64,000 nucleotides of DNA from Clostridiales bacterium (GTDB taxonomy: Bacteria > Bacillota > Clostridia > Lachnospirales > Lachnospiraceae): NCBI GenBank assembly GCA_021199255.1, contig JAJQIK010000013.1, forward strand, positions 1-64,000. Direction: 5' to 3'. The position numbers were made by a program, and so were the translations under genes. Below are positions 61,388 to 64,000 of this stretch, one piece after another (the first letter of the stretch is position 1; each line of letters starts with the position of its first letter). The notes beneath the pieces are model-generated. The model was given only the letters and a program-made list of their open reading frames with translations. It was not told the DNA's origin and did not search any database.

Positions 61388-62383
61388 TTAATTTTTCTCT
61401 GCAAGCGCCGCCGTAATGATTGCCATGGAATATACCTCCGCCGCGGTACAGCCTCTTGACAAATCGTTAATCGGAGAGTTAAGCCCTAAAAGAATCGGTC
61501 CGTAAGCCTCAAAATTACCCATTCTCTGCGCGATTTTATAACCGATGTTTCCGGCATTGATATCCGGGAAAATAAAGGTATTGGCGCGTCCCGCCACATC
61601 TGACTGGGGACATTTCTTAGCCGCCACCTTAGGAGATACCGCCGCATCGAACTGGATTTCACCGGCAATCGGAAGCTCCGGGTTTCTCGCCTTTGTCTTT
61701 GCCGCCGCGTTGCGCATCCGGTCTACGTCTTCGCCATGGCCGGAGCCGTAGGTAGAATAGCTTAAAAACGCCACTTTCGGGTCTACGCCGAACACTCTGG
61801 CGCATTTGACGGTTTCCTCCGCGATTTCCACCAGCTCGTCTTCGGAGGGTTTAATAATAATGCCGCAGTCCCCCATAGCGAGCACTTCGTTTCCGCCGGT
61901 AGCGGAAGGACGAACCAGAATAAAACAGGAGGATACCACCGAATTGCCCGGCTTCGTCTTAATCAACTGCAGCGCCGGCCTTACGGTATCCGCGGTGGAA
62001 TAGGTAGCGCCGCCCAGCAGAGAATCCGCGCGCCCCATCTTCACCAGCATCGTCCCAAAATAGTTGGGCTGCCTTAAAATCTTCCGCGCCTCCTCCGGCG
62101 TCATGCCCTTGCTCTTTCGAAGCTCGCAGAACAGCTCTACCATCTGTTCCATATCCTCATACGCGTCCGGGTCGATAATCTCCGAACCTCTGATGTTGAA
62201 ACCGCTGTCCTCCGAAGCCTGATAGATTGCGTCTTCATTCCCAATCAGGATCGGGTGCAGGAAATTGCTGGCAAGCAGCCGGGAAGCAGCCTCTAAGATA
62301 CGCGCGTCTGTCCCTTCCGTCAGAACAATCGTTTTCGGATTCTTCTTCAAAATATCAATCAACATTCCAAAACCATACGTCAT
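61388..62383 (-). CDS. pta: Phosphate acetyltransferase
   Basis: Converts acetyl-CoA and phosphate to acetyl phosphate in acetate fermentation. At 331 residues it is the short, single-domain form. Motifs include IVLTEGTDARILEAA, KMGRADSLLGGATYSTADTV, FLSYSTYGSGHGEDVDRM and FPDINAGNIGYKIAQR. ATG 62383 behind GGAGGAAAAGATA is used. No ackA is adjacent; it follows the aldolase gene by 37 bp. Confidence 0.94.
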   Translation of the reverse strand: MTYGFGMLIDILKKNPKTIVLTEGTDARILEAASRLLASNFLHPILIGNEDAIYQASEDSGFNIRGSEIIDPDAYEDMEQMVELFCELRKSKGMTPEEARKILRQPNYFGTMLVKMGRADSLLGGATYSTADTVRPALQLIKTKPGNSVVSSCFILVRPSATGGNEVLAMGDCGIIIKPSEDELVEIAEETVKCARVFGVDPKVAFLSYSTYGSGHGEDVDRMRNAAAKTKARNPELPIAGEIQFDAAVSPKVAAKKCPQSDVAGRANTFIFPDINAGNIGYKIAQRMGNFEAYGPILLGLNSPINDLSRGCTAAEVYSMAIITAALAEKN

Positions 62384-62420
62384 TATCTTTTCCTCCAAAT
62401 ACCATTGTATGGGACTGCTT

Positions 62421-63071
62421 TTATTTATTTTCCTTTACAAGCTTCGCCGCGTCCGCTACTAAGGATTTAATTTCCTCAAACTTGCCCGCTTTAATCAAAT
62501 CGCCCTTTACCATCCAGCTTCCGCCGCAGCAGAAAATCTTATTGGATTTCAAATATTCCACTACATTTGTCGCATTAATGCCGCCCGTAGGCATGAATTT
62601 CACAGCCGGCATAGCCGCGCCGATGGCGTTGATCATTTTCAGGCCGCCGGAGTTTTCCGCCGGGAAAAACTTTACATGATCCAGACCCATTTTCACGGCC
62701 GCCATCACTTCGCTGGGGCTCTGCGTCCCCGGACAAACCGGAATGTCCCTGTCCAGGCAGTACTGCACGATTTCCGCGTCAAAGCCGGGCGCTACCACAA
62801 ATTTCGCGCCTGCATTGACCGCTCTGTCTACCTGATCCGTGGTAAGAACCGTACCGGCTCCTACCAGCATATCCGGGAACTTCCCGCTCATGATGCGAAT
62901 CGCTTCCTCCGCCGCGTCTGTCCGGAAGGTGACCTCCGCCGCCGGAAGCCCTCCTTCCATCAACGCCCTGCCAAGCGGTTCCGCATCCCTGGCATCATTT
63001 AACACAACAACCGGAATAATTCCAACTTCTTCAAATTGCTTTAAAACCTTTTCTGTCTTTGCGCTGTTCAT
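62421..63071 (-). CDS. eda: KDPG/KHG aldolase (2-dehydro-3-deoxyphosphogluconate aldolase)
   Basis: A 216-residue TIM-barrel class I aldolase. The base glutamate is in AAEVTFRTDAA, the Schiff-base lysine in HVKFFPAE, and the phosphate site in MPTGGINATN. It splits KDPG to pyruvate and glyceraldehyde 3-phosphate in sugar-acid catabolism. It lies 29 bp after the SDR gene. Confidence 0.94.
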   Translation of the reverse strand: MNSAKTEKVLKQFEEVGIIPVVVLNDARDAEPLGRALMEGGLPAAEVTFRTDAAEEAIRIMSGKFPDMLVGAGTVLTTDQVDRAVNAGAKFVVAPGFDAEIVQYCLDRDIPVCPGTQSPSEVMAAVKMGLDHVKFFPAENSGGLKMINAIGAAMPAVKFMPTGGINATNVVEYLKSNKIFCCGGSWMVKGDLIKAGKFEEIKSLVADAAKLVKENK

Positions 63072-63100
63072 TTCAGTATGACCATGCCTTTCCTTTTTAC

Positions 63101-63952
63101 TTAAATCTGTTCCTCTTCTTCCTCCTGGAACTTGCTTGCGTCCAGATTACTTGGATCCTGTCCGATATAAGCGGAGATACCGCCGTCGATATAAACCACC
63201 TGTCCATTGATAAAGTCAGACGCCTCGGATGCAAGGAATACGGCCAGACCCTGAAGGTCTTCGGTTCTTCCCCATCTCTGAGCCGGAGTCTTGGAACGGA
63301 TAAAGCGGTCAAACGGATGCATGGAACCGTCCTCCTGCTTTGCGCGAAGAGGCGCTGTCTGAGGCGTTGCGATATAACCGGGTCCAATGGCGTTACATTG
63401 AATGTTATACTGGCCATATTCAGAACAGATATTTCTGGTGAGCATCTTAAGTCCGCCCTTTGCGGCAGCATATGCGGAAACAGTCTCTCTGCCGAACTCG
63501 CTCATCATGGAGCAGGCGTTAATAATCTTACCGCTGCCCTTCTTGATCATGCTCGGAAGAACCGCCTTGGAACAGATGAAGGGACCTGTCAAATCAATAT
63601 TAATCACTGCGTTCCAGTCCTTCAATTCCATCTCTACCATGGGAATCCTCTTGATGATACCCGCGTTGTTTACCAGAATGTCGATGGTTCCAATCTTTTC
63701 CTCCACATCCTTTACAAACGCCTGTACCTGTTCTTCATTGGTAACGTCGCAAACAGCGCCGTATGCCTCGATGCCCTTCTTCTTATATGCCTCAAGGCCC
63801 CTGTCCACCAATTCCTGCTTGATATCATTAAATACAATCTTCGCTCCCACCGACGCAAAAGCCTCCGCATAAGCAAACCCAAGTCCGTAGGAAGCGCCTG
63901 TAACCCATGCCACCTTACCGTTTAACGCGAATTTCTGTAAAAAATCTGTCAT
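63101..63952 (-). CDS. Short-chain dehydrogenase (gluconate 5-dehydrogenase/KduD type)
   Basis: A 283-residue NAD(P)-dependent SDR. The Rossmann motif is WVTGASYGLGFAYAEAF, NNAG follows in ILVNNAGIIKR, and the catalytic YxxxK is SAYAAAKGGLKML. The C-terminal VVYIDGGISAYIG is typical of gluconate or deoxygluconate dehydrogenases. With the downstream KDPG aldolase it suggests uronate or hexonate catabolism. The upstream partners probably lie beyond the window. Confidence 0.9.
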   Translation of the reverse strand: MTDFLQKFALNGKVAWVTGASYGLGFAYAEAFASVGAKIVFNDIKQELVDRGLEAYKKKGIEAYGAVCDVTNEEQVQAFVKDVEEKIGTIDILVNNAGIIKRIPMVEMELKDWNAVINIDLTGPFICSKAVLPSMIKKGSGKIINACSMMSEFGRETVSAYAAAKGGLKMLTRNICSEYGQYNIQCNAIGPGYIATPQTAPLRAKQEDGSMHPFDRFIRSKTPAQRWGRTEDLQGLAVFLASEASDFINGQVVYIDGGISAYIGQDPSNLDASKFQEEEEEQI

Positions 63953-64000
63953 CTTTGTATCCTCCTCTTATTATTCTTCCCGATCCATTCAGGCAATTGT

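Overview
The window looks like the chromosome of a gut-type Lachnospiraceae (Bacillota, Clostridia). Pointers are strong AGGAGG-type ribosome binding sites, families common in that group (DUF3793, DUF6110, Mbeg1-like, DUF1540), a T-box ahead of thrS, BirA-controlled biotin genes and PdxS/PdxT vitamin B6 synthesis. Most genes lie on the minus strand in short operons. No rRNA, CRISPR array or intact insertion sequence was seen, and there is one tRNA.

Layout: 0.1-2.6 kb is an arabinan-degrading GH43/GH51 pair. 2.8-12.8 kb is housekeeping and transport (a C26 amidohydrolase, an Mbeg1-like hydrolase, a nucleoid-associated protein, an AGCS symporter, a chemoreceptor, two MATE pumps, an Fe-S aldo/keto reductase). 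13-17.7 kb is a metal block: flavodoxin/DUF3793, a P-type ATPase with its DUF6110 partner, and a ZIP transporter. Matching GTTAGT-N4-ACTAAC palindromes tie the flavodoxin operon and ZIP into one probable iron regulon. 17.8-23 kb carries a kinase, a MATE pump, a spermidine-synthase-like membrane protein and bioB. 24-27.5 kb is an AT-richer cluster resembling a split RIC/ScdA system for nitrosative stress or Fe-S repair (Crp/Fnr regulator, DUF2249, DUF1858, hemerythrin, cupin).

27.5-39.9 kb is an accessory, scarred region. It holds a KilA-N fragment, a broken serine recombinase behind an intact HTH/KilA-N pair with a 15-bp inverted-repeat operator, a TetR gene, a metal-efflux operon (DtxR-like regulator, P-type ATPase, small membrane protein) next to a CsoR-like gene, the tail of a second large serine recombinase joined to an RlmD-like C-terminal module, and an AT-rich zinc-ribbon/lipoprotein cluster divergent from an XRE regulator. 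It ends at rlmD, whose own C-terminal extension matches the module beside the recombinase tail. This suggests repeated insertion and excision at the rlmD 3' end. Just upstream of rlmD is a 170-bp tract of consecutive hairpins, parts of which recur at the window start and near 16.6 kb.

40-64 kb is core again: tRNA-Pro, HAD phosphatase, glycosyltransferase, a c-di-GMP phosphodiesterase, thioesterase, peptidase, bioY-bioD-bioA behind a BirA box, infC-rpmI-rplT with a leader hairpin, thrS behind a T-box, pdxS-pdxT, tcdA, a fourth MATE pump, pta, and a KDPG-aldolase/SDR pair probably for sugar-acid catabolism.

No complete novel multi-gene machine can be proved from sequence alone. The best candidates are the zinc-ribbon/lipoprotein/XRE module (35.9-38.1 kb), the rlmD-associated recombinase scars, and the dispersed multi-hairpin repeat. 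All calls come from reading the sequence and recalling families; no search was run.
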